Assembly: GCF_038397745.1 (NCBI RefSeq)
Contig: NZ_CP151636.1
Coordinates: forward strand, 1,612,001-1,676,000
Length of the DNA stretch: 64,000 bases
DNA from: Microbacterium sp. LWH11-1.2
GTDB lineage: Bacteria; Actinomycetota; Actinomycetes; Actinomycetales; Microbacteriaceae
Direction: 5' to 3'
Made by a program: the position numbers and the translations under genes. Shown in pieces: positions 9,205-17,468 of this stretch (position 1 is its first letter; every line of letters begins with the position of its first letter). The notes under the pieces were generated by a model. It saw only the letters and a list, made by a program, of their open reading frames with translations, had not been told where the DNA came from and ran no database searches.

Positions 9205-9899
9205 CGGTCGATCTCGGCGACGATCGCGTCATAGCCCCGACTCGCGGCGAGTTCGCGGGGGAGGACGCCGTCGCCGTCGGGGATCGTCACGTCGGCACCG
9301 CCGTCGATCAGTGCGCGCACCACGTCGACGTAGGCGCCGGACCCGTCGCCGAGCACGATCGCCTCGTGCAGCGCCGTCCAGTTGAGGTCGTTCACGTGGT
9401 TCGGGTCGACGCCCGCCTCCAGCAGGATCCGCACGGTGGCGAGCAGGCCGCGCTCGGATGCCGGGATCAGCGCCGTGCCGCCGAAGCGGTTCGTGCTCGT
9501 CAGGTCGGCGCCGTTGTCGAGGGTGAGGCGCAGGATCTCGTCGTGACCGCGGGCCCCCGCGTAGAGGTAGGCCGAGTCCTGGATGTCGTCCTTCGCGTTC
9601 ACGTCGGCGCCCGCTTCGATGAGCACGCTCGCGGCATCGACGCTGTTCGCCTTGGTCGCGATCACGAGCGCCGTCATCCCGCCCTCACCCCGTGCCTCGA
9701 TGTCGGCGCCGGCGTCGAGCGCCTTCGCGACGGCGTCGGCATCGCCCGTGCCGACCGCATCGAGCAGGTCACGGGTGGCTTCGGACACGGAGGACTCCTC
9801 AGACGGCGGCGGCGTTTCGGCGGAGGCGGTGCACGCCGTGGCGGCCAGGGCCGTGCTCGCCGCGATGGCCGCGGCGACCAGCATCCGTCTCGTTCTCAT
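9201..9899 (-). CDS. Ankyrin-repeat lipoprotein
   Basis: A 232-residue exported protein: basic start, hydrophobic segment and lipobox-like ATAC with the candidate lipid-modified Cys at 23, then a short Ser/Glu linker and about five ankyrin repeats (roughly 42-225) with the usual DAGADI/EAGADV turns. Ankyrin repeats bind proteins; the partner is unknown. The ATG at 9899 is chosen because it gives the signal peptide; a longer frame upstream does not. A perfect palindrome TGGTATACCA (9905-9914) sits just upstream. Co-translated with the TauE-type permease. Confidence 0.8.
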   Translation of the reverse strand: MRTRRMLVAAAIAASTALAATACTASAETPPPSEESSVSEATRDLLDAVGTGDADAVAKALDAGADIEARGEGGMTALVIATKANSVDAASVLIEAGADVNAKDDIQDSAYLYAGARGHDEILRLTLDNGADLTSTNRFGGTALIPASERGLLATVRILLEAGVDPNHVNDLNWTALHEAIVLGDGSGAYVDVVRALIDGGADVTIPDGDGVLPRELAASRGYDAIVAEIDR

Positions 9900-9904
9900 C
9901 GTTC

Positions 9905-9914
9905 TGGTATACCA
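9905..9914. promoter_or_regulatory. Palindrome TGGTATACCA upstream of ankyrin lipoprotein
   Basis: Perfect 10-bp palindrome whose centre also provides a TATACC -10-like box for the minus-strand gene, 6 nt from its ATG. Its form resembles FCD/GntR-type operators. No obvious cognate regulator is adjacent. Confidence 0.4.
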
Positions 9915-9966
9915 AACCAAGCTGAACGTGACCGAATGCGTCGCAGAGTGACGGCGGCGGAGCGCG

Positions 9967-10605
9967 TCAGCCGCGGACGGCGGACAGCGCTGTCGCGAAC
10001 CGTGCCGCGCGCTGCTCGATGTCCGTCCAGTCGGATGCCGCGATCGACGCGCCGTTCGCCAGATCGCCGCCGGCTCCGACCGCCACCGCACCCGCGGCGA
10101 ACCACGCCGCGAGGTTGTCGGGGCTGACGCCGCCGGTGGGCATGAGGGGAGCGTCGGGGAACGGCCCGCGCAGCGCGCCGAGGTAGGAGGGGCCGCCGAG
10201 AGAGGCGGGGAAGATCTTGACGACGTCGACGCCCAGCGCGAGTGCGCTCATGACCTCGGTCGGGGTCATCGCGCCGGTCATCACGACACGGCCGGTGTCG
10301 AGCATGGTGCGGGTCAGGTCGGGGAGCGTGCCGGGACTCACGAGGAACTCGGCCCCGGCGTCGGCGGCGAGCGCCGCCTGCTCCGGAGTGGTCACGGTGC
10401 CGGCGCCGACGTAGGCGGCATCCCCGTGCCGGGCGATCAGCTCGCGGATCACAGCCGGGGCATCGGGCGTCGAGAACGTGACCTCGATGCCCGTGACGCC
10501 GCCGCGGATGATCGCCTCGGACGCCTCCAGAGCGAGTTCGGGCGAGGGAGCGCGGAGCACGGCGAGGATGCCGGTGGTGCGGGCGCGGGCGAGACGGTCG
10601 GACAT
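9967..10605 (-). CDS. eda: KDPG/KHG-type aldolase (2-keto-3-deoxy-6-phosphogluconate aldolase family)
   Basis: Class I aldolase that splits a 2-keto-3-deoxy sugar-acid phosphate into pyruvate and an aldehyde phosphate. The 212-residue chain has Glu41 in GIEVTF and the Schiff-base Lys130 in VVKIFPAS, the family's catalytic pair, with GAMTPTE before the lysine. Whether it prefers KDPG, the galactonate analogue or 2-keto-4-hydroxyglutarate is not visible. The ATG at 10605 follows GAGGAG. The operator-like palindrome at 10648-10665 is shared with the rbsK/transaldolase and cupin-kinase operons, which places it in the same regulon and suggests it supplies the last cleavage step. Confidence 0.85.
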   Translation of the reverse strand: MSDRLARARTTGILAVLRAPSPELALEASEAIIRGGVTGIEVTFSTPDAPAVIRELIARHGDAAYVGAGTVTTPEQAALAADAGAEFLVSPGTLPDLTRTMLDTGRVVMTGAMTPTEVMSALALGVDVVKIFPASLGGPSYLGALRGPFPDAPLMPTGGVSPDNLAAWFAAGAVAVGAGGDLANGASIAASDWTDIEQRAARFATALSAVRG

Positions 10606-10647
10606 CGGTTCTCCTCGGGGTGGGGTGCCCCCATTCTCGCGGAACAC

Positions 10648-10665
10648 AACCTGTAATTACAAGTT
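10648..10665. promoter_or_regulatory. GntR-type operator upstream of eda (site 1 of regulon)
   Basis: AACCTGTAATTACAAGTT, a near-perfect 18-bp palindrome 43 nt upstream of the aldolase. It overlaps a possible -35 (TTGTAA) with GAGAAT 18 nt further on. The same motif occurs at 28956-28973, 47329-47346 and 47352-47369. Confidence 0.75.
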
Positions 10666-10668
10666 GTC

Positions 10669-11229
10669 TCAGTGCGTGCGGCCGGGAACCCAGGCGTCGA
10701 TCAGGAGCTTGGACTCCTTGAGCCCGAGGCCGGTGTGCTCGCGAAGCACCTTGATCGCGACGATCCGCTGATCACCGGCGACCAGCTCGTCGATGTCGGA
10801 GGCGACGGGTGCCGGCAGCGACGCGCGCACCGAGGCGGGCGTGTGCGCCGCCGGAGTGATCGAGGAGTACGCGGCGGTGGCGTTCGAACGGGCAGCGAGG
10901 TGCGGAGCCGTCGTGCTGATGGACCAGTGCTCGACGCGGTCCTTCGCCTCCTTCAGGCCGACGCCCGTGACGTCGCGGAACAGCTTGATGGCGTGGATCT
11001 TCTGCCCTGCCGCGATGAGCCGGTCGATCTCGGCGACGACCTGCGGGGTGAGACCCGAGGCGGTCGTGGCCGCGGACGACGCGGGCAGCGAGCGTGCGGT
11101 CGTCGGCGAGGGCGTGAACACCTGGGGTTCGGGGAGCTTCGGTCGCATCCCTCGGAGCGCGGCGGACAGGATCACCACGACGACGACCAGGCCGACGACG
11201 ATCCCGATGATCCAGACGATGGTGTCCAT
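10669..11229 (-). CDS. Membrane-anchored protein with two ribosomal L7/L12-like domains
   Basis: A 186-residue protein with one N-terminal membrane helix (4-26), a Pro/Ser/Thr linker, and two copies of a fold resembling the C-terminal domain of ribosomal protein bL12 (about 60-102 and 141-180), each with the KxHAIKxxRxxTGxGLKEaK pattern. True bL12 lacks a membrane anchor and has one such domain, so this is not a ribosomal protein; function unknown, perhaps docking of translation factors or ribosomes at the membrane. A TAGACT box (11236-11241) lies 6 nt before the ATG with no ribosome-binding site, suggesting a leaderless mRNA. Confidence 0.75.
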   Translation of the reverse strand: MDTIVWIIGIVVGLVVVVVILSAALRGMRPKLPEPQVFTPSPTTARSLPASSAATTASGLTPQVVAEIDRLIAAGQKIHAIKLFRDVTGVGLKEAKDRVEHWSISTTAPHLAARSNATAAYSSITPAAHTPASVRASLPAPVASDIDELVAGDQRIVAIKVLREHTGLGLKESKLLIDAWVPGRTH

Positions 11230-11300
11230 GGGGTCAGTCTAGGGACGCCCCGTCCCGCGCCCCAGGGCCTTCCCACCCGCCACCGCGTACCCTTGTACGT

Positions 11301-12602
11301 ATGACCGACACTCCCCGCACGCGCGAGACGCGCCCCGCAGCATCCGCGTCCGCCCCGGAGGGTCGACCCGCCCAGGGCAAGGTCCGCTCCACGAAGCCCG
11401 CCCAGGTGCGTCCGGCAACCGAGGGCTGGACGCAGCAGAAGGATGCCGAGGGGCGTCCGCTCCTGCAGTTCGCGAGCCCGAAGCGGGGGAAGCCCCCCGT
11501 GCACCTCGCCGACCTCACCCCGGCCGAGCGGGTCGAGAAGGTCAAGGAGCTCGGGCTCCCCGGCTTCCGGGCGAAGCAGCTCTCCACGCACTACTTCCGG
11601 CACTACACGTCGGATCCCGCCGAGATGACCGACCTCCCCGCCGGCATCCGCGAGGATCTCGTCTCGGGGATGCTTCCGCCGCTGCTCACCGAGGTGCGCC
11701 GGCTCGAGACCGACCGCGGCGACACGATCAAGTTCCTCTGGCGCCTGCATGACGGTGCGCTCGTCGAGTCGGTGCTCATGCGCTACCCCGGTCGCATCAC
11801 GCTCTGCGTGTCGAGCCAGGCCGGCTGCGGCATGAACTGCCCGTTCTGCGCGACCGGGCAGGCGGGCCTGACCCGCAACATGTCGACCGCGGAGATCATC
11901 GAGCAGATCGTGCGCGCGAACCGCCTGATCGCCGAGGGCGGTCTCGGCGGCAAGAAGGCGGACGACCACAGCATGGAGCGCGTCTCGAACATCGTCTTCA
12001 TGGGCATGGGTGAGCCGCTCGCCAACTACAAGCGCGTCATGGATGCCGTGCGATCGATGGTGGCCCCGCAGCCCGACGGCCTGGGCATGAGCGCTCGCGG
12101 CATCACGGTGTCGACGGTCGGGCTCGTGCCGGCGATCAAGAAGCTCGCCGACGAGGGCATCCCCGTCACCTTCGCGCTGTCGCTGCACGCGCCCGACGAC
12201 CACCTGCGCGACGAGCTCATCCCGGTGAACTCCCGGTGGAAGGTCGACGAGGCGCTCGACGCCGCGTACGACTACTACGCGAAGACCGGTCGCCGCGTCT
12301 CGATCGAGTACGCGCTGATCAAGGACATGAACGACCACGCCTGGCGCGCCGACCTCCTCGCCGAGAAGCTCAACCAGCGCGGCCGCGGCTGGGTGCACGT
12401 GAATCCGATCCCGCTGAACCCGACGCCGGGATCGATCTGGACCTCGTCGGAGACCTCGGTGCAGAACGAGTTCGTGCGGCGCCTGAACGACGCCGGCATC
12501 CCGACCACCCTCCGCGATACCCGCGGCAAGGAGATCGACGGCGCCTGCGGTCAGCTGGTCGCGACGACGGAGGACGAGGCCGCCTCGGCCGCGATGGCCT
12601 GA
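11301..12602 (+). CDS. rlmN: 23S rRNA/tRNA adenine-C2 methyltransferase RlmN
   Basis: Radical-SAM enzyme that methylates C2 of A2503 in 23S rRNA (and A37 in some tRNAs). Seen: cluster-binding C-x3-C-x2-C as [17 protein letters not shown], and the methyl-carrying Cys in GACGQL near residue 417. At 433 residues it is longer than E. coli RlmN because of a basic, Pro/Ala-rich N-terminus of about 50 residues. The start is supported by TACCCT (11288-11293) 7 nt upstream and absence of a ribosome-binding site. Its last 52 nt overlap the end of the converging oxidoreductase gene. Confidence 0.93.
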   Translation: MTDTPRTRETRPAASASAPEGRPAQGKVRSTKPAQVRPATEGWTQQKDAEGRPLLQFASPKRGKPPVHLADLTPAERVEKVKELGLPGFRAKQLSTHYFRHYTSDPAEMTDLPAGIREDLVSGMLPPLLTEVRRLETDRGDTIKFLWRLHDGALVESVLMRYPGRITLCVSSQAGCGMNCPFCATGQAGLTRNMSTAEIIEQIVRANRLIAEGGLGGKKADDHSMERVSNIVFMGMGEPLANYKRVMDAVRSMVAPQPDGLGMSARGITVSTVGLVPAIKKLADEGIPVTFALSLHAPDDHLRDELIPVNSRWKVDEALDAAYDYYAKTGRRVSIEYALIKDMNDHAWRADLLAEKLNQRGRGWVHVNPIPLNPTPGSIWTSSETSVQNEFVRRLNDAGIPTTLRDTRGKEIDGACGQLVATTEDEAASAAMA

Positions 12603-13186
12603 CCTGCCCGACGCGGTTCCGCCGACCGGCGGGCGTCGCGGGCGCCGAGCTGCTCGGCTCGGTCGAGCCAGCGGGTGACGGTCGCCTCCTTCGCGTCCTT
12701 GACGCCGAGCATCCGGTGGGTGCGCACCGAGCGGATGCCGCACAGGCGCATCGTGTTGCGCGCGACGTGCGTCTGCGCGGGGAGACCGGTCAGCGGCGCC
12801 GCGAACCACGGGGTGTCGGCGAGCAGGAGCAGGCGCCCGCGACGTGCGGGCAGCAGGCCCTCGGGGAGTCCGAGCTTCGTGTAGCGGTACTCCTGCTGCG
12901 GAAGAAGAGCCCGGTCGAAGAAGCCCTTCAGCACCGCGGGCACCGACCCCCACCACAGGGGCGTGGTCACCACCACGGTGTGCGCCTCGCTCAGCGCTCG
13001 CTTGGCCTCGACGAGGTCCGGCTCGAGCGTCATCCGCTCGCGGTATCCGAAACGCAGATGCGGATCGAAGTCGAGGTCGCGCAGCGCGAGCACGCGGGCG
13101 TCGCCGTGCCCTGCGGCATAGCGCTGCGCGAGCGCGGCGGTCAGAGAGCGGGCGTCGGGGTGGCCGTCGATCACGAGAGCGGGCAT
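12551..13186 (-). CDS. NAD(P)H-dependent oxidoreductase, flavodoxin-like fold
   Basis: A 211-residue member of the NQO1/modulator-of-drug-activity B family: an FMN- or FAD-bound quinone/electrophile reductase. Seen: GHPDARSLT at the phosphate-binding loop, [18 protein letters not shown] in the typical central segment, and a following LLLADTPWF. The C-terminal 20 residues (Ala/Ser-rich) overlap rlmN antisense. It diverges from a TetR regulator gene with a strong inverted repeat between them, so it is probably the regulated target. Confidence 0.85.
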   Translation of the reverse strand: MPALVIDGHPDARSLTAALAQRYAAGHGDARVLALRDLDFDPHLRFGYRERMTLEPDLVEAKRALSEAHTVVVTTPLWWGSVPAVLKGFFDRALLPQQEYRYTKLGLPEGLLPARRGRLLLLADTPWFAAPLTGLPAQTHVARNTMRLCGIRSVRTHRMLGVKDAKEATVTRWLDRAEQLGARDARRSAEPRRAGQAIAAEAASSSVVATS

Positions 13187-13194
13187 GGCTGCGT

Positions 13195-13248
13195 TCCTAT
13201 CTGGACAGTGTCAAGCTGGTGGACACTGTCAAGATAGGAGACAATGTT
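13195..13248. promoter_or_regulatory. TetR operator region: 18-bp inverted repeat with three phased GACA-N-TGTY boxes
   Basis: Arms 13195-13212 and 13222-13239 are inverted copies matching at 17 of 18 positions, spacer 9 nt. Within them lie GACAGTGTC (13204-13212) and GACACTGTC (13222-13230), each nearly palindromic; a weaker GACAATGTT follows at 13240-13248. The three are spaced exactly 18 bp. The region fills the whole divergent promoter gap, so one regulator could repress both genes. Confidence 0.75.
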
Positions 13249-13252
13249 GCTC

Positions 13253-13831
13253 ATGTCAAGTTCGAAGGACGGCTACCACCACGGCGATCTCGCCCGCGCG
13301 CTCGAGGATGCCGCGATGCAGCTGCTGGAGCGGATGCCGGCCGCGGAGATCAGCCTTCGCGAGGTCGCTCGCGCGGCGAACGTCAGCCACAACGCTCCGT
13401 ATCACCACTTCGCCGATCGGCTCGGACTGCTGAAGGCCATCGCCGAGCGCAGCATGGCCGACCTGCTGGAGCAGGTGCGGGTCGCCTCGGTCGCGGCAGG
13501 CACCCCCCGAGAACGGCTCATCGAGGGTGGATCGGCGTACATCCGCTTCGCGGTCGAGCATCCGCACGCCTTCGACGCCGTCTACGATCCGACGGTCTGC
13601 GTCCCCGGATCGCCGACCGCCACCATGGCGCCGCTCATCCAGGGTCTCGAAGACGTGCTGGCCGAGTCGGCCACCGCGGCAGGCCTCGACACCCCGGCCG
13701 ATGGACTGGCGCTGTGGGGGCTGATCCACGGGCTGGGCACCCTCGCCGCTGCCGGCCACTTCACGCTCGACCACGCCATCGTCGCGCATGCCGCGACCGT
13801 CGACCGGCTCCTCGGAGAGCCGAACCTGTGA
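13253..13831 (+). CDS. TetR/AcrR family transcriptional regulator
   Basis: A 192-residue one-domain repressor-type protein. The N-terminal helix-turn-helix covers about residues 25-50 (ISLREVARAANVSHNAPYHHF). The rest is helical ligand-binding domain with a WHG-like region. ATG at 13253 is preferred by alignment to the fold; an in-frame ATG at 13244 lies only 3 nt after GGAG, and 12 nt separate GGAG from 13253, so the choice is uncertain. It diverges from the oxidoreductase; the shared operator at 13195-13248 indicates autoregulation and control of that gene. Confidence 0.85.
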   Translation: MSSSKDGYHHGDLARALEDAAMQLLERMPAAEISLREVARAANVSHNAPYHHFADRLGLLKAIAERSMADLLEQVRVASVAAGTPRERLIEGGSAYIRFAVEHPHAFDAVYDPTVCVPGSPTATMAPLIQGLEDVLAESATAAGLDTPADGLALWGLIHGLGTLAAAGHFTLDHAIVAHAATVDRLLGEPNL

Positions 13832-13887
13832 GTCGTTCAAAGCCTTCTTCCACGGGATGCACAGGCGACCTTTCGTAGATTGTCGGG

Positions 13888-15498
13888 ATGCCCTATTCCG
13901 CCCATCGACCGGGTCGCTACGACTCGCAGGGTCGGATCGTCCTCGACAGCGACCCGAACGCCGAGACCGACGACTTCGACTTCCTGCGCGAGTTCGAGCC
14001 CACCGGCACCGACGACGTGACCCGCGAAGTGCCCGTCACCGCGCCTGCAGGGGAGACGACGGAGCAGCCGTCACCCGCTCCGAAGCCGGCGCGCAAGCCC
14101 CGGGTCCGCAAGCCGCGTCGCGCGCGCACGCCCGGTTCCCGCGCCAGGACTCTGGCGATCCTCGGTGGTGCGGAGGGCGAGATCCTCGACCGCGTCCCCG
14201 GCGAGACCCCGCGCTTCGTGCAGATGTTCTTCGTCCTCGCCGGGACCGCACTGGTCTCGGCGATCTCCATGCTGTTCGCCTTGACCACCGGCGTTCAGGC
14301 GGCGATGTGGCTGGCCGTGCCGCTGGCACTCGTGTGGGCGCTCATCATCTTCAACCTCGACCGGTTCCTGACGTCGACCATGGCGTCGACCCGGAACGTC
14401 TGGAAGCTCATCGGCCTCGCGATCCCGCGAGTGATCATGGCGGCGATCATCGGCTTCGTGGTCGCCGAGCCGCTGGTGCTGCAGATCTTCCACAACGACA
14501 TCGCACGCGAGGTCGCCTCGACCAACATCACGCAGTCGCAGTCCGACCAGGAGGCCCTCGAGTCGGGGCCGGAGAAGATCGCTCTGGACGCTGCATCCGA
14601 CCGCGTCGCCGAGCTGGAGAACCAGGCCGCGACCGGAATCGTCGCCGGCACGGATTCGTCCTCGGCGACCGAATCCGCCGCGCAGGCGACGGTCGACGAC
14701 CTCACCGCCAAGATGACCGCGCAGCAGGCGGTCATCGATCAGGCCCGCCTGCTGTACCAGTGCGAGCTCACCGGCGAGGGCGCGGGCACGGTCCCCGGCT
14801 GCACCGGAGTCAACGGCGAGGGCGCGAGCTCGGATGCCGCCGAGGCGCAGCTCGCCGAGGCGCAGCAGACCTACGACGCGCTGGCCGCGCAGCTGCGCAC
14901 GGCGAACGACGAGCTCGCCGCCGCCGGCACGTCCGCCAAGGAGAACACCTCGGCGTCGGAGTCGCAGAACCGCGAGCAGGCGCAGTCGCAGCTGCCGGGG
15001 GCGCGCGACACCTACGACCAGGCTCTCGCGGCATACAACGCGCGCGCGGATGCCGTGGCGCAGGGCAACGCGGGAGCTGTCGGACTGCTGAGCCAGATCA
15101 GCGGACTCAACCGGCTGAGCGAGAAGGAGCCGACGATCCTGTGGGCGCACATCCTGATCGCGGCGCTGTTCTTCATGATCGAGCTGCTGCCCGTGCTGGT
15201 GAAGGTCCTCACGAGCTACGGGGACCCGAACCTCTATGAGAAGGCCGCGGCCATCCGCAAGCAGGTCGCGCTCGACAAGGTGACGGCCGAGGGCTTCCGC
15301 GACCGCGCCGAGATCGTGACGACGCAGTCGCAGGGGATGCAGGCGGATGCCGCCGGCTCCGGTGAACCGCAGACCCGCGCCGAGCGCCGCGAGGCGGCCG
15401 AGGCGGCCGAGGCGCAGGAGCGCGAACGGGCCGAGAAGCGCGCGCAGGCGCAGACCCTCGACGAGCAGGAGCAGCTGGTCCGTCCGACAGTCGGCTGA
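13888..15498 (+). CDS. DUF4407 membrane protein with extracytoplasmic coiled coil
   Basis: A 536-residue protein of unknown function. Residues 1-90 are charged and Pro/Arg-rich; ILGGAEGEIL (91-100) opens the DUF4407 core; membrane segments lie near 110-133, 136-158 and 174-200; about 205-410 is an Ala/Gln/Glu-rich region likely to form coiled coils outside the membrane and containing one Cys pair; a fourth membrane segment lies near 417-440; the C-terminal 90 residues are charged coiled coil. The architecture suggests a structural or sensing role. TAGATT (13876-13881) lies 6 nt before ATG without a ribosome-binding site, suggesting a leaderless mRNA. Confidence 0.85.
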   Translation: MPYSAHRPGRYDSQGRIVLDSDPNAETDDFDFLREFEPTGTDDVTREVPVTAPAGETTEQPSPAPKPARKPRVRKPRRARTPGSRARTLAILGGAEGEILDRVPGETPRFVQMFFVLAGTALVSAISMLFALTTGVQAAMWLAVPLALVWALIIFNLDRFLTSTMASTRNVWKLIGLAIPRVIMAAIIGFVVAEPLVLQIFHNDIAREVASTNITQSQSDQEALESGPEKIALDAASDRVAELENQAATGIVAGTDSSSATESAAQATVDDLTAKMTAQQAVIDQARLLYQCELTGEGAGTVPGCTGVNGEGASSDAAEAQLAEAQQTYDALAAQLRTANDELAAAGTSAKENTSASESQNREQAQSQLPGARDTYDQALAAYNARADAVAQGNAGAVGLLSQISGLNRLSEKEPTILWAHILIAALFFMIELLPVLVKVLTSYGDPNLYEKAAAIRKQVALDKVTAEGFRDRAEIVTTQSQGMQADAAGSGEPQTRAERREAAEAAEAQERERAEKRAQAQTLDEQEQLVRPTVG

Positions 15499-15520
15499 GC
15501 CGGCGAAGGCGGCTCAGCCG
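15492..15520. terminator. Terminator hairpin after the DUF4407 gene
   Basis: Perfect 11-bp stem 15492-15502 / 15510-15520 with loop 15503-15509. The stem overlaps the stop codon of the DUF4407 gene and lies before the converging small gene. Confidence 0.6.
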
Positions 15521-15555
15521 CGTCGGGAGCACAGGAACCGCAGGCGAGCGGGCTC

Positions 15556-15876
15556 TCAGGCGAGCTGGAGAAGCCGCTCCGGCGTGGACGTGCTCGTGGA
15601 GGTCGGATCGGGGCTGCCGAGATCGCGGATGCGGATGCGGCGGATCGCCGGATCGCCGATCACCGCGTCCGCGATGGATCGGATCAGGGCGACGGTCGAC
15701 GGGCTGTGCGTCCAGCGCGCACCGGCGAGCTCCGCGTCGATCCGGGCGAGCGGGCCCCGGAGCGCCGGGTCGTGCTGACGGGAGTCCTCGCTGAGCCACT
15801 CGACGAGCGCGCCGATGGTCCAATCTGGGTCGATTGGACCGAGATCGGGTGAAGTGCTGGCGAAGAACGTGTCCAT
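15556..15876 (-). CDS. Small hypothetical protein divergent from the MocR-type regulator
   Basis: A 106-residue protein I do not recognise. It is soluble-looking, with amphipathic helices in the middle (DWTIGALVEWLSED and STVALIRSIADAVIG) and a Thr/Ser-rich stretch near the C-terminus. Start uncertain: ATG at 15876, or 15897/15903, the last two overlapping the opposite gene's start. The regulator's operator-like repeats (15817-15887) lie partly inside its 5' end, which is unusual for a real promoter arrangement, so the frame may be shorter or spurious. Codon use fits its neighbours. Confidence 0.45.
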   Translation of the reverse strand: MDTFFASTSPDLGPIDPDWTIGALVEWLSEDSRQHDPALRGPLARIDAELAGARWTHSPSTVALIRSIADAVIGDPAIRRIRIRDLGSPDPTSTSTSTPERLLQLA

Positions 15877-15891
15877 TGGTCCAGAATCGGG
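15817..15891. promoter_or_regulatory. MocR-type operator cluster
   Basis: Perfect 9-bp inverted repeat GGTCCAATC (15817-15825) / GATTGGACC (15832-15840), followed by a related ATTGGTCC at 15875-15882. The two ATTGG(A/T)CC elements and the trailing ATCGGGT form direct repeats about 40 bp apart. Direct plus inverted half-sites of this kind are usual for MocR/PdxR regulators. Confidence 0.55.
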
Positions 15892-15895
15892 TCTC

Positions 15896-17395
15896 ATGAG
15901 CATCGATCACAGGGCCAATCCGGCGCCAGTGGACCACGGATCGGACACAGGATCATCGACCGTGCTCGTTCGGGCCGGCGAGGTGTCGTCCGAGGGGCTC
16001 TCCGGGCGACTGGGGCGCTGGACCCACGGCGACGGCACTCTCGCGGGCCGGCTCGCGCGCGGAATCGCGGGCCTCATCGAGACCGGCGAGCTGCGTCCCG
16101 GTGACCGCCTCCCCGCCGAACGCGCGCTCGCCGCCGCCAGCTCGGTGTCTCGGGGCACCGTCGTCGCGGCCTATGCCGACCTCGCCGAGAGCGGGCTCGT
16201 CGAGCGGCGGCAGGGGAGCGGAACGCGCATCGCGGGCTCCGCGGCATCCGTCGCCCCCGTGCAGCGACCGGGTCGCGGCGAAGCGCTGTTCTCCGCCCTG
16301 CCGAACGCGATCGACCTGCTGCGGACCGTCCCGCAGATCCCCGAGCTCGCCGTGCAGCTGATCCGCGACCATCAGCCACGGCTCGACCTCGCGCTCCTGC
16401 CCGAGACGGACCCCGCTGGACTCCCCGTCCTGCGCCAGCTCATCGCGGAGATGTACCGCGCCGAGGGCACGCCGACCACTCCCGAGCAGATCCTCGTGAC
16501 GCACGGAGCGCAGCAGGCGATCAGCCTCGTCGTGAACGCGCTCGTCGGCCCCGGCGACGTGGTGCTCGCGGAGGAGATCACCTGGCCGGGGGTCACCGAC
16601 TCGGTGGGGCTGCGCGGCGGCACGGTGCACGGCATCCCGATGGGGCCGGACGGGCTCGACGTCGACGCGCTCGAGCAGGCGCTTGCGCGGCTGCGGCCCG
16701 CACTCGTCGCGCTCAACCCGCACCACCAGAACCCGACCGGGACGCGTCTGCCCGTCGCCGCCCGGCGCCGCGTCGCGGAGCTCGCCGCGGTCTACGGCGT
16801 GCCCGTGATCGAGGACCGCGTCGTCGCAGGCATCTCCTTCGACGGCGTCGTGCCGCCCACCCTCGCGGCAGAGCGGGCCGATGCGCCGATCATCGTCGTC
16901 GAGTCCGTCTCGAAGTGGGCGTGGGCGGGGCTGCGGATCGGCTGGCTGCGCGCCGAGCCGGTGCTCGTGCGGCGGCTGCGCGGCGCACGGCAGCTCGCCG
17001 ACCAGTCCACCAGTGTGCCGGGGCAGCTCATCGCGCTCGACCTCATCGCGCACGCTGAGGAGCTGCGGCGTGCGAACAGCCGCATCCACCAGGAGCGCCT
17101 CGGGCTCCTCCGACGCCTGATGGCCGAGCACCTGCCCGACTGGCAGGTCGACCCGCCGCGTGGTGGCCTGTCGCTCTGGGTCGCGCTGCCCGCGGGATCC
17201 GCCGACGCCCTCGCCCGGATCGCGGCCACCCACGGCGTCTCGATCGCCGGGAGTGCCGCGTTCGCGGCATCCGTCTCCTCCGACGACCACATCCGGATCC
17301 CGTTCACCGCACCCGACGACGTGCTCACGGAGGGCATCCGCCGGCTCGGCGCGGCGTGGCGCGAGTATCGGGAGACTCTCGGGCGTGCTTCCTAG
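15896..17395 (+). CDS. PLP-dependent MocR/PdxR-type GntR transcriptional regulator
   Basis: A 499-residue fusion of an N-terminal winged helix-turn-helix (about 45-115, with ELRPGDRLPAERALAA and the wing GLVERRQGSGTRI) and a fold-type I aminotransferase domain. The PLP-binding lysine is Lys340 in SVSKWAWAG, preceded by NPHHQNPTG and the Asp-containing IEDRV. Members sense PLP or amino compounds and often control pyridoxine synthesis or transport, sometimes GABA or taurine use; no such gene is adjacent, so the target is unknown. ATG 15896 is chosen over the upstream in-frame GTG because the latter would lie inside the operator repeats. Confidence 0.85.
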   Translation: MSIDHRANPAPVDHGSDTGSSTVLVRAGEVSSEGLSGRLGRWTHGDGTLAGRLARGIAGLIETGELRPGDRLPAERALAAASSVSRGTVVAAYADLAESGLVERRQGSGTRIAGSAASVAPVQRPGRGEALFSALPNAIDLLRTVPQIPELAVQLIRDHQPRLDLALLPETDPAGLPVLRQLIAEMYRAEGTPTTPEQILVTHGAQQAISLVVNALVGPGDVVLAEEITWPGVTDSVGLRGGTVHGIPMGPDGLDVDALEQALARLRPALVALNPHHQNPTGTRLPVAARRRVAELAAVYGVPVIEDRVVAGISFDGVVPPTLAAERADAPIIVVESVSKWAWAGLRIGWLRAEPVLVRRLRGARQLADQSTSVPGQLIALDLIAHAEELRRANSRIHQERLGLLRRLMAEHLPDWQVDPPRGGLSLWVALPAGSADALARIAATHGVSIAGSAAFAASVSSDDHIRIPFTAPDDVLTEGIRRLGAAWREYRETLGRAS

Positions 17396-17468
17396 GATGA
17401 CGATGTCCGCCTGAGACCGGTCACGGAATCCCGCCCTCGGCCCGCTCGGCAGCGACTAGCGTGGGAAC

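Noticed and set aside
10669..11229. Ribosomal protein L7/L12 (rplL)
   Set aside because: Membrane helix, two domain copies and absence of L10 or other ribosomal genes nearby.
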